64,000 bases of DNA from Bordetella hinzii LMG 13501 (GCF_001548475.1 NZ_LRUJ01000027.1:1-64000); one strand, 5' to 3'; shown: positions 41,760 to 50,447, numbered from the stretch's first letter. Notes: generated from the letters alone by a model not told the origin. A program made the numbers and translations.

Positions 41760-44299
41760 CACGTCTGCTCCTCGACGGACAGGGATTCGGCGCGCGCCGG
41801 CCGGCGTTGGCCTCTTTCCTCGACAAAGCGGATATCGGGATCGGCGCGCCCGTCATTGACGAAAGTGCGGAAGCGCTTGAGCTTTTCCGGGTCGGATAGG
41901 GTGTTGGCCCATTCGCATTCATAGCGGTCGACGACGTCCTGCATCTGCTGTTCGAGTTCGGCGCCCAGGCCCAGGCTGTCGTCGAGCACCACGGCTTTCA
42001 GGTAGTCCAGCCCGCCTTCGAGCGATTCGCGCCATACCGATGTGCGTTGCAGCTTGTCGGCGGTGCGGATATAGAACATCAGCAGGCGGTCGATGGCGCG
42101 TATCAGCGCGGCGTCGTCCAGGTCGGTGGCGAAGAGCTCGGCATGGCGCGGGCGCATGCCGCCGTTGCCGCAGACATAGAGGTTCCAGCCCTTCTCGGTG
42201 GCGATGACGCCGATGTCCTTGCTTTGGGCTTCGGCGCACTCTCGGGTGCATCCCGAGACCGCGAACTTGAGCTTGTGCGGCGCGCGCAGGCCCTTGTAGC
42301 GGTCCTCCAGGCGCAAGGCCATGGCCACGCTGTCCTGCACGCCATAGCGGCACCAGGTGCTGCCGACGCAGGATTTCACGGTGCGCGTGGCCTTGCCATA
42401 GGCATGGCCGGTCTCGAAACCCGCGGCGATGAGTTCCGCCCAGATGTCGGGCAGTTCGTGCAGCTGCGCGCCGAACAGGTCGATACGCTGGCCGCCGGTG
42501 ATTTTCGTGTAGAGCCGGTATTTCCGGGCCACCGTCCCGATGGCGATGAGGCCGTCGGGCGTGATTTCGCCACCCGGGATGCGCGGCACCACGGAGTAGC
42601 TGCCGTTTTTCTGCATATTGGCCATGAAGGTGTCATTGGTGTCCTGCAGCGGCACCAGCGGCGGATCCTGGATGGGCTGGTTCCAGCAGGAGGCGAGGAT
42701 GGAGGCCACGGCGGGCTTGCAGAGGTCGCAGCCTATGCGGCCCTTGCCGTGGCGCGCCAGCACCTCCGCGAAATCCCGCAGGCCCTGTACACGCACCAAG
42801 GCATAGAGTTCCTGCCGCGTATGCGGGAAGTGCTCGCACAGGCCGCGGTCCACCTTGATGCCGCGCGCGCCGAGTTCGTGATCGACCACCTGCTTGAGCA
42901 GCGCGGCACAGCCGCCGCAGCCCGAGGCGGCCTTGGTGCAGGCCTTGACCGCGCCAAGGTCGGCGCAGCCCTGGTCCAGGGCCGCCTGTATCGCCGCCTT
43001 GCTGACGTTGTGGCAGGAGCAGATGGTGGCCGCCGCCGGCAGGGCCGCGGGCCCGAGCAGGGGGGCGCCTTCGCCGCGCGGCAGGATGAGGCTGGCCGGA
43101 TCGGCCGGCGCGGCCAGCCCATTCTGGACATATTGCAGCAGGGTGTCGTAGTAGCTGTTGTCGCCCACCAGCACCGCGCCCAGCACCGTCTTGCCGTCGC
43201 CGGACACCACCAGCCTGCGATAGCCTGCCCCGGCTTCGTCGATGTAGCGGTAGCTGCGCGCACCCGGGGTCTTGCCATGCGCATCGCCGATCGAGCCCAC
43301 GTCCACGCCCAGCAGCTTGAGCCGGGTCGACATGTCGGCGCCGCCGAAGGCTTCGGCGGGCTGGCCGCAAAGCGCCGCCGCCACGCAGCGCGCCATCTGG
43401 TAGCCGGGCGCGACCAGGCCGTACACCATGCCGTTCACGGCGGCGCATTCGCCGATGGCGTGGATATCCGGGTCGCTGCTGCGGCACAGGGCATCGACCG
43501 CCACGCCGCCGCGCTCGCCCAGGGCCAGGCCGGCGCTGCGGGCCAGGCCGTCGCGCGGCCGGATGCCGGCGGAAAACACCACCAGGTCCGTTTCCAGCGG
43601 CTCATGGTCGACGAAACGCAGGCGGTAGCGGTAGCGGCTGCCGGGCCGTATCGCCTCGGTGGCCCGCGACAGGTGCACGCCCACGCCCAGCGCCTCGATG
43701 CGCGCCTTCAGCGCCGCGCCGCCGGCCTCGTCCAGCTGCAAGGGCATCAGGCGGGGCGCGAACTCCACCACGTGCGCCTCCAGGCCCAGATGCTTGAGCG
43801 CGTTGGCGGCTTCCAGGCCGAGCAGGCCGCCGCCCACCACCGTGCCGCGCCGGGCGCCTTGCGAGGCCGCCTGCCGTATGCGGTCCAGGTCCTGCAGCGT
43901 GCGGTAGACCAGGGGCTCCGCGGGCGCGCCGGCGATGGCTGGCACGAAGGGAAAGGAGCCGGTGGCCAGCACCAGCTTGTCGTAGGCATGCTCGCCCTCG
44001 GCGGTGCCGACCACGCGGCGGTGGCGGTCGATCTGCGTGACGCGGCTTGCCAGGCGCAGCGTGATGCCGGGCTGGCGGTAGAGGTTGCCGTCATCCAGCG
44101 ACATGGCGTCGGCGTCGCGTCCGGCCAGATAGTCGGAGAGATGGACACGGTCGTAGGCGCGCTGGGGCTCTTCGCCCAGGACCAGGACGTCCCATTGCGC
44201 CAGGCCGCCCCGCGCGACGAGTTGTTCGACGAAGTGATGGCCGACCATGCCGTTGCCGATCACGATCAGGCGGAGCTTGGTGGAGGTGCTGTCTGTCAT
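41759..44299 (-). CDS. nirB: NADH-dependent assimilatory nitrite reductase large subunit NirB
   Basis: An 846-residue multidomain enzyme reducing nitrite to ammonium with six electrons from NADH. The N-terminal FAD/NAD oxidoreductase part (about 1-400) has VIGNGMVGHHFVEQL and VVGGGLLGLEAANALK. One BFD-like [2Fe-2S] segment is ICSCHNVSK with ACTKAASGCGGC, and a second Cys pair is CDLCKP. The C-terminal sulfite/nitrite reductase core has CVGSTWCRYGVQDS and SGCTRECAEAQ binding the 4Fe-4S cluster and siroheme. The ATG at 44299 opens the FAD motif after a few residues; the frame continues upstream through the leader terminator and is not used. It heads the operon nirB-nirD-channel-kinase-SUMT-nasR. 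Confidence 0.96.
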   Translation of the reverse strand: MTDSTSTKLRLIVIGNGMVGHHFVEQLVARGGLAQWDVLVLGEEPQRAYDRVHLSDYLAGRDADAMSLDDGNLYRQPGITLRLASRVTQIDRHRRVVGTAEGEHAYDKLVLATGSFPFVPAIAGAPAEPLVYRTLQDLDRIRQAASQGARRGTVVGGGLLGLEAANALKHLGLEAHVVEFAPRLMPLQLDEAGGAALKARIEALGVGVHLSRATEAIRPGSRYRYRLRFVDHEPLETDLVVFSAGIRPRDGLARSAGLALGERGGVAVDALCRSSDPDIHAIGECAAVNGMVYGLVAPGYQMARCVAAALCGQPAEAFGGADMSTRLKLLGVDVGSIGDAHGKTPGARSYRYIDEAGAGYRRLVVSGDGKTVLGAVLVGDNSYYDTLLQYVQNGLAAPADPASLILPRGEGAPLLGPAALPAAATICSCHNVSKAAIQAALDQGCADLGAVKACTKAASGCGGCAALLKQVVDHELGARGIKVDRGLCEHFPHTRQELYALVRVQGLRDFAEVLARHGKGRIGCDLCKPAVASILASCWNQPIQDPPLVPLQDTNDTFMANMQKNGSYSVVPRIPGGEITPDGLIAIGTVARKYRLYTKITGGQRIDLFGAQLHELPDIWAELIAAGFETGHAYGKATRTVKSCVGSTWCRYGVQDSVAMALRLEDRYKGLRAPHKLKFAVSGCTRECAEAQSKDIGVIATEKGWNLYVCGNGGMRPRHAELFATDLDDAALIRAIDRLLMFYIRTADKLQRTSVWRESLEGGLDYLKAVVLDDSLGLGAELEQQMQDVVDRYECEWANTLSDPEKLKRFRTFVNDGRADPDIRFVEERGQRRPARAESLSVEEQT

Positions 44300-44329
44300 C
44301 GCATATCCATGGCAAGTCAGGCCCAATGC

Positions 44330-44368
44330 AAAAAGGCGCCCGTGACCTTGGAGAGGTCGGGCGCCTTT
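44330..44368 (-). terminator. nirB leader terminator (attenuator)
   Basis: On the minus strand AAAGGCGCCCG pairs perfectly with CGGGCGCCTTT across a 15-nt loop, and the RNA continues with a five-U run, ending 30 nt before the nirB ATG. A terminator in this position, with an ANTAR regulator gene in the same operon, matches NasR-type antitermination. A possible small hairpin GGC-AAAGGC-GCC overlaps the 5' arm; its hexaloop has the A1/G4 pattern of ANTAR targets, but the stem is only 3 bp. Confidence 0.8.
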
Positions 44369-44494
44369 GCCTGGGACTGCACGGTTTGTCTGTTGGCGGA
44401 GACCGCCATGACAAGGACCAAGCAAGCTTTGTGCCAGGCGACGGCCGCGGGCCTGGCCGGGGAGAGGGCGCGTCGCGCGATGTTGCGCTGCACG

Positions 44495-44520
44495 ATGCTG
44501 GTGCGCGAACGCACCAGCAT
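44495..44520. repeat. Perfect 11-bp inverted repeat with 4-nt centre
   Basis: ATGCTGGTGCG and CGCACCAGCAT flank CGAA (plus strand) or TTCG (minus strand). It could be a very stable RNA hairpin in the nirB leader or an operator in the nirB/usp divergent region. Confidence 0.75.
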
Positions 44521-44563
44521 GGTTCCCGGTCTGCGCCATGAGGAGGCCGGTTTGCGCCCGGAC

Positions 44564-44577
44564 TTGATCCGGCGCAA
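44564..44577. promoter_or_regulatory. FNR-like site between nirB and usp
   Basis: TTGAT-CCGG-CGCAA matches TTGAT-N4-ATCAA at 8 of 10 positions, 79 bp before the usp start. No clear -10 box is placed at the expected distance in either direction. Confidence 0.3.
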
Positions 44578-44655
44578 TATGGGGCGCGTATGGCCGAGTT
44601 ACTGTGTTGCTCCCCCTGGGCCTGGCGGGCCCGTCATCCAGAAAGAGGAAGCTCC

Positions 44656-45093
44656 ATGTACAAGCACATCCTGATCCCCACCGACGGTTCCGATCTTGCC
44701 GAACGCGCGGTCGAGCAGGGGCTGGCCCTGGCCCGCAAGCTGGGCGCCCGCGTGACCCTGATCCGGGTCATCCAGCCCTTGCGCGCGCCGGCCGGCGAGT
44801 CGGTCCAGCTGCGCGGCACGCTGGAGGAGTACGAGCGCGAAGAGCGCCGCCAGGCCGAGCAATGGCTGGCCCAGGCGGCGGCGCGCGCCGCCGATTCGGG
44901 CGTGCCTTGCGAGGCCGTGACCGCCGTCAATGTCCAGCCCTATGACGCCATCGTGGCCACCGCAAGGGAAAAGGCCTGCGACCTGATCGCCATCGCTTCG
45001 CATGGCCGCAGCGGCCTGTCGGCCATGTTGCTGGGCAGCGTGACCCAGAAGGTGCTGGCCCATTCGGATCTGCCGGTGCTGGTCTACCGCTGA
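44656..45093 (+). CDS. Universal stress protein UspA family
   Basis: A 145-residue cytoplasmic Usp-fold protein. The start YKHILIPTDGSDLAERAVEQGLALA and the C-terminal ATP-binding loop G-x2-G-x9-G(S/T) read as IASHGRSGLSAMLLGSVTQKVLAHSDLPVLVYR, so it is an ATP-binding type member. The ATG at 44656 follows GAGGA. It diverges from nirB; Usp genes are often anaerobically or stress induced, and an FNR-like site lies upstream, but regulation is not proven. Confidence 0.92.
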   Translation: MYKHILIPTDGSDLAERAVEQGLALARKLGARVTLIRVIQPLRAPAGESVQLRGTLEEYEREERRQAEQWLAQAAARAADSGVPCEAVTAVNVQPYDAIVATAREKACDLIAIASHGRSGLSAMLLGSVTQKVLAHSDLPVLVYR

Positions 45094-45106
45094 TCGGGGC
45101 CGCGCT

Positions 45107-45472
45107 TCAGGCGATATGCGTGATGAAGTAGACCTTCTTGACGAAGGCATCGACTTCCCAGTGGCCCTTGTAGCCTTCCGGCATGATGAAAGGGTCGCCG
45201 GGCCGCAGCTCATGGACCGTGCCGTCGGGGTCGACGATGCGGGCCTGGCCCTCCAGGATGTAGCCGAACTCGATATAGCCCGTCGTGTCGGAGCGGAACT
45301 TGCCGGCGGTGCTTTCCCATACCCCGGACAGCACCCGGCCGTCGTTGCCCTCGAAAGCATTGGCGCTGCGGAATTCGGTGTTGCCCTCGATGGGGCGGCG
45401 CGGCTTGCCGATCTCGGGGTTGGCCAGGGGGCCGGTGCCAAAGCGCACCAGGCGGGAAGCATTGTGGGACAC
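45107..45472 (-). CDS. Cupin domain protein (DUF861/EutQ-like)
   Basis: A 121-residue small beta-barrel protein. The cupin pattern is GYIEFGYILEGQARIVDPDGTVHELRPGDPFIMPEGYKGHWEVDAFVKKVYFI, which fits DUF861-type cupins. The metal histidines of classical cupins are mostly absent, so it may bind a ligand without catalysis. The function is unknown. It converges on usp with 13 bp between stops. Confidence 0.82.
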   Translation of the reverse strand: MSHNASRLVRFGTGPLANPEIGKPRRPIEGNTEFRSANAFEGNDGRVLSGVWESTAGKFRSDTTGYIEFGYILEGQARIVDPDGTVHELRPGDPFIMPEGYKGHWEVDAFVKKVYFITHIA

Positions 45473-45614
45473 GATGGGTTCTCTCGGATAAAGGCCGCGC
45501 GGCGCGCGGCAGGCGGCATGATAGCCGCCCTCTGCGGCGGCGGCGCAACAGCGCTATAGCGCTTCCCCTGGCTTTGTGTCAGTCTCGTGCCGTCGAGGTG
45601 ACGCAGGGGGATGT

Positions 45615-46211
45615 ATGCAGGTGCCTTACTTCTCGCAGTGGGAGTCCGCCGACCTGGCGCCGGAACTGGTGGCCGGCACGGCAACACTGCGCGAGGATCC
45701 GTTGTGGCGCGCTTCGGGCGCCGTCACGCAGGACGAATATATCGAATGGGCCAACCACGTCTGCGGCATGGCCTGCCTGAAGATGGTGCTGGCCGCCCGC
45801 CTGGGGCGGGTGGAGCCCACGCTGACGCTTGCCCGCCTGGCCACCCGCTATGGCGCCTACGAGGTCGGCCCCCAGAATATCCGCGGCATGATCTATGCGC
45901 CCTTCGTGGCCATGCTCTCGGCCGAGTACGGCCTGGCCGCCGAGGTCAAGACGGCGCTGCCCGCCCGCGCGCTGCCCGGCCTGCTGGACCGCGGCCGTCT
46001 TTACATGGCGTCGGTGCATGATTCCATCCGGCTGCCCGACAGCGCGCCGCCGCGCCGCGGCGGCCATCTGGTGCTGATCACCGAGGCCGACGGGCAGCGC
46101 GTGGTCTTTCACAACCCGTCCGGAGACTCCGCCGCATCGCGCGCAGACGTCTGCCTGCCGGCCGGCGTGTTCGAGCGCTTCTACGCCGAACGCGGGGTAC
46201 TCATCCACTGA
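45615..46211 (+). CDS. C39-like (papain-fold) peptidase domain protein
   Basis: A 198-residue protein with a peptidase C39-like fold. The nucleophile region is EWANHVCGMACLKMVL (Cys near residue 50) and the histidine is in RRGGHLVLITEADGQRVVFHNPSGDS (His near 150, with Asn downstream). No signal peptide, ABC transporter or secretion partner is adjacent, so it is not a bacteriocin-processing exporter. Substrate and role are unknown. The start at 45615 follows GGGGG. It converges on nudC with 4 bp between stops. Confidence 0.8.
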   Translation: MQVPYFSQWESADLAPELVAGTATLREDPLWRASGAVTQDEYIEWANHVCGMACLKMVLAARLGRVEPTLTLARLATRYGAYEVGPQNIRGMIYAPFVAMLSAEYGLAAEVKTALPARALPGLLDRGRLYMASVHDSIRLPDSAPPRRGGHLVLITEADGQRVVFHNPSGDSAASRADVCLPAGVFERFYAERGVLIH

Positions 46212-46215
46212 GCCT

Positions 46216-46989
46216 TCAGACCTCCACCAGCCGGGCGCCGGGCGGCAGGTTGGCCCGCACCAGGCGGCCGGCGATCGATTGCACCATGGGGATGTTGGGA
46301 ATGACGTCGCCCGGCCCGAACCACTGGGCATCCGAGATCTCGTCCTCCTGCACCCGGATCTCGCCGCCGTCGTACTCTGCCGTGAAGGCGATCATCAGGG
46401 AGTGCGGGAAGGGCCAGGACTGGCTGCCGAAATAGCGCAAGTCGCGCAGCCGCAGGCCGACCTCCTCGGCGACTTCGCGGTGCACCGCGTCCTCGATGCT
46501 CTCGCCAGCCTCGACAAAACCGGCCAGGGCCGTGTAGCGCGCCGTGGCGTAACGCGCATGGCGCGCCAGCAGGATGTGCTCGCCGCGCTTGATCAGCACC
46601 ATCATCGCCGGCGAGATGCGCGGATAGGCGTGCAGGCCGCAATTGGGGCATTGCAGGCAGAGCTCGCGCGTCGAGTGTTGCATGGGCGTGGCGCAGACGC
46701 CGCAAAAGCGGTGAGTGCGCACCCATTCGGCGATCTGGAAGGCGCGCCCGGCCAGCGCGGCTTGCTCGCCCAGTTCGGGCAGCAGGGCGCGCAGCTTGCG
46801 GAAAGCGTAGCCGTCCGGGGCTTCGATCTCGCGCGCTACGTGGATGCTGCGGTATTGCGATTCGCGCATGTGCCATAGCGGCTGCATGGATTCGACGCGG
46901 ATGCCTAGAAAGGCGCAGACGCCGGCATCGGGCAGTTCGACGCCTGTGGCGCGCACCAGCAGCTCGTCGCCGCGAAAAATGAAGTTCAC
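46216..46989 (-). CDS. nudC: NAD(+)/NADH pyrophosphatase NudC
   Basis: A 257-residue Nudix hydrolase that cleaves NADH and removes NAD caps from RNA. A four-Cys zinc ribbon (FCGVCATPMQH...LCLQCPNCG near residues 100-120) precedes the Nudix box GFVEAGESIEDAVHREVAEEVG near residue 160. The NudC marker SQPWPFPHSLM appears as SQSWPFPHSLMIAF. It lies about 42 bp before the LysE gene end on the same strand. Confidence 0.95.
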   Translation of the reverse strand: MNFIFRGDELLVRATGVELPDAGVCAFLGIRVESMQPLWHMRESQYRSIHVAREIEAPDGYAFRKLRALLPELGEQAALAGRAFQIAEWVRTHRFCGVCATPMQHSTRELCLQCPNCGLHAYPRISPAMMVLIKRGEHILLARHARYATARYTALAGFVEAGESIEDAVHREVAEEVGLRLRDLRYFGSQSWPFPHSLMIAFTAEYDGGEIRVQEDEISDAQWFGPGDVIPNIPMVQSIAGRLVRANLPPGARLVEV

Positions 46990-47031
46990 GACTGTTTTCC
47001 TTGCGTGTCCAGGGGGGAGGGCGGCCAGGCC

Positions 47032-47658
47032 TTATTGCAGCCTGGCCGTGAGAATCTTGATGCCCGCGGCGGCGAAGGCCGCCGAGAACACGGCTTCGAA
47101 GAGCCGGCGCAGCCGGGTGTAGCCGCGGATCATGGGCGGGCTGGAGAACAGCAGGGCATAGCCATGGAAGACCAGGCAGCTTTGCGCGGCCAGCGCCGCC
47201 ACGATGACGGCCAGCGAGCCGGCGCCGGCCTGGGCCGGGATGCCCACGGCATAGAGCGAGCCGAAGAACAGGATGGCCTTGGGATTGGTCAGGTGCAGCG
47301 TCAGGCCCTTGAGATAGGCGCGCTTGCACGAGGCGTAGCGGGTTTGCTGGACGGCGGCGCGGCCCGGCCGGGCCGCCGAACGGGCGGATTTCCAGGCGAG
47401 GTAGAGCAGATAGGCGGCGCCGCAATAGCGCATGGCTTCCAGCAGCCAGGCATTGGCCATCATGAGCGCGCCCAGGCCGAAGGCCGCCGCCGCCGACCAC
47501 AGGACGGAGCCCGTGGTGACGCCGGCGGCCAGTGCCAGCCCGAACCTGCGTCCCGACGTCATGGAGGCGCCGGCGATGGCCAGCGTGGCCGGCCCGGGGC
47601 TGCCGGTGGCGATGAGGGCCGCGCCCAGGATAAGAGAGAGGTGGATGCTGTCCTGCAT
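47032..47658 (-). CDS. LysE/RhtB family amino acid exporter
   Basis: A 208-residue inner-membrane protein with about six hydrophobic helices and the LysE-type motif SPGPATLAIAGASMTSGRRFGLALAAGVTTG near residue 25. The loop KGLTLHLTNPKAILFFGSLYA follows near residue 110. The substrate is unknown. The start at 47658 opens the conserved first helix; longer frames upstream are GC-rich filler. It diverges from the PQQ dehydrogenase gene. Confidence 0.92.
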   Translation of the reverse strand: MQDSIHLSLILGAALIATGSPGPATLAIAGASMTSGRRFGLALAAGVTTGSVLWSAAAAFGLGALMMANAWLLEAMRYCGAAYLLYLAWKSARSAARPGRAAVQQTRYASCKRAYLKGLTLHLTNPKAILFFGSLYAVGIPAQAGAGSLAVIVAALAAQSCLVFHGYALLFSSPPMIRGYTRLRRLFEAVFSAAFAAAGIKILTARLQ

Positions 47659-47837
47659 GGGATACCCCTGATGGATGCACAAGCATATACCAGCGCGGGC
47701 CTCTGATAGCATACGAGGCAACCGGAGCGGGATAAGCAGCGGCGCTCCGGGCATCCAGAGGTAAAGGGGGACCCGCCGGGCCATGCGCGGCGGGCGCAAC
47801 AGCGCAGCGCCGGCCACGGCGGACCTGGGGGTGTTAC

Positions 47838-49934
47838 ATGACTGCGGTCGCCGGCAAATCACATGTCGCGGCTTTTGGGCTGGCCATTGTGCTGGCCGTT
47901 TCCGGCGTGGTGCTGGGCATCGGTGGCGTCAAGCTGGCGCTGCTGGGCGGGTCCTGGTATTACGTCGTGACCGGGACGGCCCTGGTGGCCACCGGCGTGC
48001 TGCTCTGGCATCGCAATGCCTGGAGCGCCTGGCTCTATGCCGCCATGCTGGCCGGCACCTTGTTGTGGTCCCTCTTGCAGGTCGGCCTGGATTTCTGGGG
48101 CCTGCTGGCCCGGCTCGCCTTTCCCTGCCTGCTGGGCCTGGGATTCTGGCTGCCGCCGGTGGTGCGGTCGCTGGCGCGCGGGCCGCGTTCCAATCGCGCC
48201 GCCCGTTTCATCACGGCTTTCTTCCTGCTGGTGTTTGCCATTCTGGTCATGGCGGGTGTGCTGCGCGGCGATCCCGCCAGCCCGCCGGAGATCCTGCCGG
48301 CCGTGCTGGCCCGCGCCCCATCGACGCAGGCCGACGGCGAGTGGCCGGGCGACCCGCAAGGCAGGCGTTTTTCCCCGCTGACCCAGGTCGGCCCCGACAA
48401 CGTGGCCGGCCTGCAGGTGGCCTGGAGCTATCAGGGCGATGACAGCGACCGCGCCCGCCCTTTCGAGATCGCACCGCTCAAAGTGGGCGACAGCCTCTAT
48501 CTCTGTTCCAGCGCGCTGGTCGCCCTGGACGCCGACACCGGCCGGCTGCGCTGGCAGCATCGCGATGAGCAGCGCGGCGCCACGCCGTCCTGCCGCGGCC
48601 TGGCCTATTACCGCGTGCCCGGCATGGACGAGGGCGCGTTCTGCGCGGCGCGCCTGTACGCCACGACCGCCGACGCCCGCCTGATCGCTGTCGACGCCAA
48701 GAGCGGCAGGCCTTGCCGCAGCTTCGGCGGCCAGGGCCAGATCGACCTGCATCCCGCGGCCCCCATGCCCGGGCAGGAATACATGGGGTCGGCCCCGCGC
48801 GTGGTGCGCGGCAAGGTGGTGGTGGCCGGCTGGCTGCGCGACCAGCGTTCCCAGGCCGAGTCGGCGGGCGCCTTGCGCGCCTTCGATGCCGAGACCGGGC
48901 AGGCGGCATGGAGCTTCAGCCCCGCCACGCCCGATGCCCAGCCCGCGCTGCTGGGCCTCTCGCATGCCGGCGCGCCGCTGTCGGTCGACGAGACCTTGGG
49001 CGCTATCTATCTGCCCACCGGCAACGCCATGCCCGATTACTATGGCCGCGGCGCGCAGGGCGCGGCCCAACGCTATTCCAGCGCCGTCGTCGCGCTGGAC
49101 GCGCAGACCGGCCAGGAGCGCTGGGTGTTCCAGACCACGCGCCACGATGTCTGGGGCGGCGATCTCGCCGCGCAGCCGACGCTGCTGGATTTGCAGCACG
49201 AGGGGCGCAAGCTGCCGGTGCTGGTGCAGGCCACGCGCCAAGGCCAGCTCTTTCTGCTGGACCGGCGCGATGGCCGGCCCTTGCGGCTGGACGTGGCGCT
49301 CAAGCCGGTCGAGCCGGCGGACGAAGAATCCATGTGGGGCGTCACGCCCTTTGACCAGCTCTGGTGCCGGGTGCGCCTGCGCGCGGCCAGGCAGGAGGTG
49401 GACAGCCCGTCCTTCCTGCGGCTGCCCGGCCCCTTGGCGCCCTCAAGCTGGGGCGGCGTGGCCGCCGATCCGGAGCGCGGGCTGCTGGTGATCAATTGGG
49501 CGCCGGGCGCGGCCGCGCCGGGCCAGGGCCTGCTGGTTTCGCCGCTGGGCATGTCCTGCAATGCGCCCCCGCACAGCTATCTGACGGGCGTGGACCTGAA
49601 CGACGGCCACATCCTGTGGAACACGCGCCTGGCGGCCTCGTACGAGGCGGGTTGGCTGTTCGCGCCCATGCACCCCTTGCCGCCGGCCGGTTCGCTCATT
49701 ACGCGGTCCGGGCTGGTCTTCATTGCGACGGGCCAGGAGCAGGCGCTGCGCGCCGTGGACCTGCGCTCGGGCGACGTGCTCTGGAAGAGCCGCCTGCCTG
49801 CCGGCTCGCAAGCCACTCCCCTGAGCTACCGGTCGGCCTCGGGCCGCCAGTTTGTCCTGGTGGCCACCGCGAGCCGGTCGCGGCAGGGCGGCGTGCAAGG
49901 CGTGCGGTTGACCGCTTACGCGCTGCCGCGCTGA
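47838..49934 (+). CDS. PQQ-dependent membrane dehydrogenase (glucose/quinate type), short form
   Basis: A 698-residue inner-membrane quinoprotein. Four to five transmembrane helices (about 1-135) are followed by a periplasmic eight-bladed propeller with tryptophan-docking motifs: SALVALDADTGRLRWQHR, GALRAFDAETGQAAWSF, SAVVALDAQTGQERWVF. It should oxidise a sugar or polyol and pass electrons to ubiquinone. It is about 100 residues shorter than E. coli Gcd. The usual D-L-W-D-M-D block reads HDVWGGD, and the terminal GGH region is altered (ATASRSR). The substrate is therefore uncertain; quinate or another polyol is possible. No PQQ synthesis genes are adjacent. Confidence 0.87.
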   Translation: MTAVAGKSHVAAFGLAIVLAVSGVVLGIGGVKLALLGGSWYYVVTGTALVATGVLLWHRNAWSAWLYAAMLAGTLLWSLLQVGLDFWGLLARLAFPCLLGLGFWLPPVVRSLARGPRSNRAARFITAFFLLVFAILVMAGVLRGDPASPPEILPAVLARAPSTQADGEWPGDPQGRRFSPLTQVGPDNVAGLQVAWSYQGDDSDRARPFEIAPLKVGDSLYLCSSALVALDADTGRLRWQHRDEQRGATPSCRGLAYYRVPGMDEGAFCAARLYATTADARLIAVDAKSGRPCRSFGGQGQIDLHPAAPMPGQEYMGSAPRVVRGKVVVAGWLRDQRSQAESAGALRAFDAETGQAAWSFSPATPDAQPALLGLSHAGAPLSVDETLGAIYLPTGNAMPDYYGRGAQGAAQRYSSAVVALDAQTGQERWVFQTTRHDVWGGDLAAQPTLLDLQHEGRKLPVLVQATRQGQLFLLDRRDGRPLRLDVALKPVEPADEESMWGVTPFDQLWCRVRLRAARQEVDSPSFLRLPGPLAPSSWGGVAADPERGLLVINWAPGAAAPGQGLLVSPLGMSCNAPPHSYLTGVDLNDGHILWNTRLAASYEAGWLFAPMHPLPPAGSLITRSGLVFIATGQEQALRAVDLRSGDVLWKSRLPAGSQATPLSYRSASGRQFVLVATASRSRQGGVQGVRLTAYALPR

Positions 49935-50069
49935 ATGATCCGTCCCCCCGGAACGGTCAATTTCATAAAAGAGCCGAGCACCTCTGGAGAAAGTGCAATA
50001 CACTCGGCACGGTGCGTCATGGTGGAACGATTCCCATCCCGCCATGCGTGCCGCGTTGCCCGCGCCGCT

Positions 50070-50447
50070 TCAGCGCAAACAGGAGTCGATATAGGCGCCG
50101 ACCAGGATGCCGAGCTGGCGCTTTTGCTGCGGTTTGAGCTGCTGGTAGCGGGAAAACGAGATATGGGGAAAAGGCCAGGGAGCTGTCTTGGGCCCGGCCA
50201 GGGGAGTTGCGCTGCCTTCGGTAAGCCAGCCTGGGGAGACACCAAGGACTTCGGCAAGCTTGAGCAAGGCGGAGGCGCAGGGTTGCGCGCGCCGCCCGCT
50301 TTCGTAATTGCAGATGGCGCTGGGCGTCAGGCCGCTGAGTTCGGCCAGTTCCTTTTGCGTCCAGCCGCGCTGTGCCCGTGTGGCGCGGAGACGGTCGCTG
50401 AAGCTGCTCACCTCGTGTGGGAATCTGCCTGGCGTGTCGATCCCCAA
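50070..50447 (-). CDS. XRE family helix-turn-helix regulator
   Basis: A 125-residue DNA-binding protein. The Cro/C1-type HTH (FSDRLRATRAQRGWTQKELAELSGLTPSAICNYESGRRAQP...LLKLAEVLGVSPGWL) covers residues about 16-76. The C-terminal tail (ISFSRYQQLKPQQKRQLGILVGAYIDSCL) may be a dimerisation helix. The frame opens with TTG at 50447 without a good ribosome binding site; a GTG at 50411 is an alternative, so the start is uncertain. It is a stand-alone gene with no phage or toxin-antitoxin partner nearby. Confidence 0.85.
   Translation of the reverse strand: MGIDTPGRFPHEVSSFSDRLRATRAQRGWTQKELAELSGLTPSAICNYESGRRAQPCASALLKLAEVLGVSPGWLTEGSATPLAGPKTAPWPFPHISFSRYQQLKPQQKRQLGILVGAYIDSCLR

Larger units (their letters stand above)
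44300..44655. promoter_or_regulatory. 356-bp divergent region between nirB and usp
   Basis: It contains the nirB attenuator hairpin (44330-44368), a 26-bp perfect hairpin/palindrome (44495-44520) and an FNR-like site (44564-44577). On the minus strand a frame of up to 86 codons crosses the hairpins and stops at 44317; I do not call it a gene. Promoters for nirB and usp must lie here. Confidence 0.6.

Noticed and set aside
44317-44577. 86-codon minus-strand frame covering the nirB leader
   Set aside because: It runs straight through the terminator hairpin, has only a weak ribosome binding site at any of its starts, and the peptide has no recognisable feature. A leader peptide role is not excluded but not supported.
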